Assembly: GCA_900767075.1 (NCBI GenBank)
Contig: CAAFXX010000455.1
Location: 1 to 5,598, forward strand
Origin: Bacteroidales bacterium
Lineage (GTDB): Bacteria > Bacteroidota > Bacteroidia > Bacteroidales > Muribaculaceae
Length of the DNA stretch: 5,598 nucleotides
Direction of reading: 5' to 3'
The notes under the pieces are model-generated. The model saw only the letters and a list, made by a program, of their open reading frames with translations. It did no database searches and was not told where the DNA came from. Position numbers and translations under genes: made by a program. Below, in pieces: positions 5,354 through 5,598 of this stretch; the first letter of the stretch is position 1; every line of letters begins with the position of its first letter.

Positions 5354-5598
5354 ATGAATGATCTGACCACAGTCGTCGATTGGTCGCGAATGCAATTCGC
5401 CCTGACGGCTATCTACCATTGGCTCTTCGTGCCGCTCACTCTGGGGCTCGGCGTCCTTGTCGCCATTATGGAGAGCATTTATCTGAAAACAAAGTCTGAG
5501 AAATGGCTTCTCACCACCAAGTTCTGGATGCGCCTCTTCGGCATCAATTTCGCCATCGGTGTCGCCACGGGCATCATCCTCGAATTCGAATTCGGCAC
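5354..5598 (+). CDS. cydA: Cytochrome bd ubiquinol oxidase subunit I, N-terminal part (cut by window edge)
   Basis: Inner-membrane haem-bearing subunit of cytochrome bd, the high-affinity quinol oxidase that reduces oxygen to water and supports growth or detoxification at trace oxygen. Only the first 81 codons are present; the family is usually about 450-530 residues. The match is unmistakable: QFALTAIYHWLFVPLTLG (14-31), with His22 equivalent to the haem ligand His19 of E. coli CydA, KFWMRLFGINFAIGVATG (about 56-73), and the last visible stretch EFEFG. Two membrane helices are visible, roughly 16-40 and 56-76. A TAA codon lies in frame directly before the ATG, so the start cannot be further upstream. 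The quinol-binding Q-loop and other haem ligands lie beyond the edge. cydB is expected downstream but is not seen. No frameshift or odd residue appears. Confidence 0.97.
   Translation, partial: MNDLTTVVDWSRMQFALTAIYHWLFVPLTLGLGVLVAIMESIYLKTKSEKWLLTTKFWMRLFGINFAIGVATGIILEFEFG

Noticed and set aside
1..5598. Mobile element, CRISPR array, tRNA, rRNA or defence system
   Set aside because: No spaced repeats, terminal inverted repeats with transposase, clover-leaf-like or rRNA-like stretches were seen; genes are core metabolism with short spacers.

Overview
The window reads as ordinary chromosome of a member of the order Bacteroidales (phylum Bacteroidota). Four things point there: a transketolase of the Bacteroides-type lineage with SDG instead of GDG at its cofactor motif; two small families known almost only from Bacteroidota (DUF4494 and DUF4492); promoter-like TAnnTTTG boxes instead of sigma70-type hexamers; and starts with little or no Shine-Dalgarno sequence. 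A gut lineage such as Muribaculaceae or Bacteroidaceae would fit, but the family cannot be fixed from this sequence alone.

Layout, left to right. Positions 1-120 lie between genes, with a leftward promoter-like box at 92-99 that probably serves a gene mostly off the left edge. Then come two leftward genes, read in the order sugar permease (3514 to 2189) and transketolase (2145 to 121), 43 bp apart and probably one transcription unit for carbohydrate uptake and the non-oxidative pentose phosphate pathway. A 147-bp spacer (3515-3661) separates them from a second leftward pair, a DUF4494 protein (4782 to 4330) and a YggS-type PLP homeostasis protein (4333 to 3662), which overlap by an ATGA.

The 261-bp region 4783-5043 is a divergent control region. 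It carries a leftward box (4864-4871) for the DUF4494-yggS pair and a rightward box (4915-4922) for a respiratory operon. The rightward transcript would have a leader of roughly 115 nt with a G+C-rich hairpin and a 20-codon upstream reading frame whose stop overlaps the next start codon. The operon then encodes a 76-residue one-helix membrane protein (DUF4492) and the start of cydA, subunit I of cytochrome bd ubiquinol oxidase, cut by the right edge.

I found no mobile element, CRISPR array, tRNA, rRNA or defence system. The most interesting part is the leader and small membrane protein ahead of cydA: a possible lineage-specific oxidase accessory subunit with possible translational control. 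The rest is largely core metabolism.
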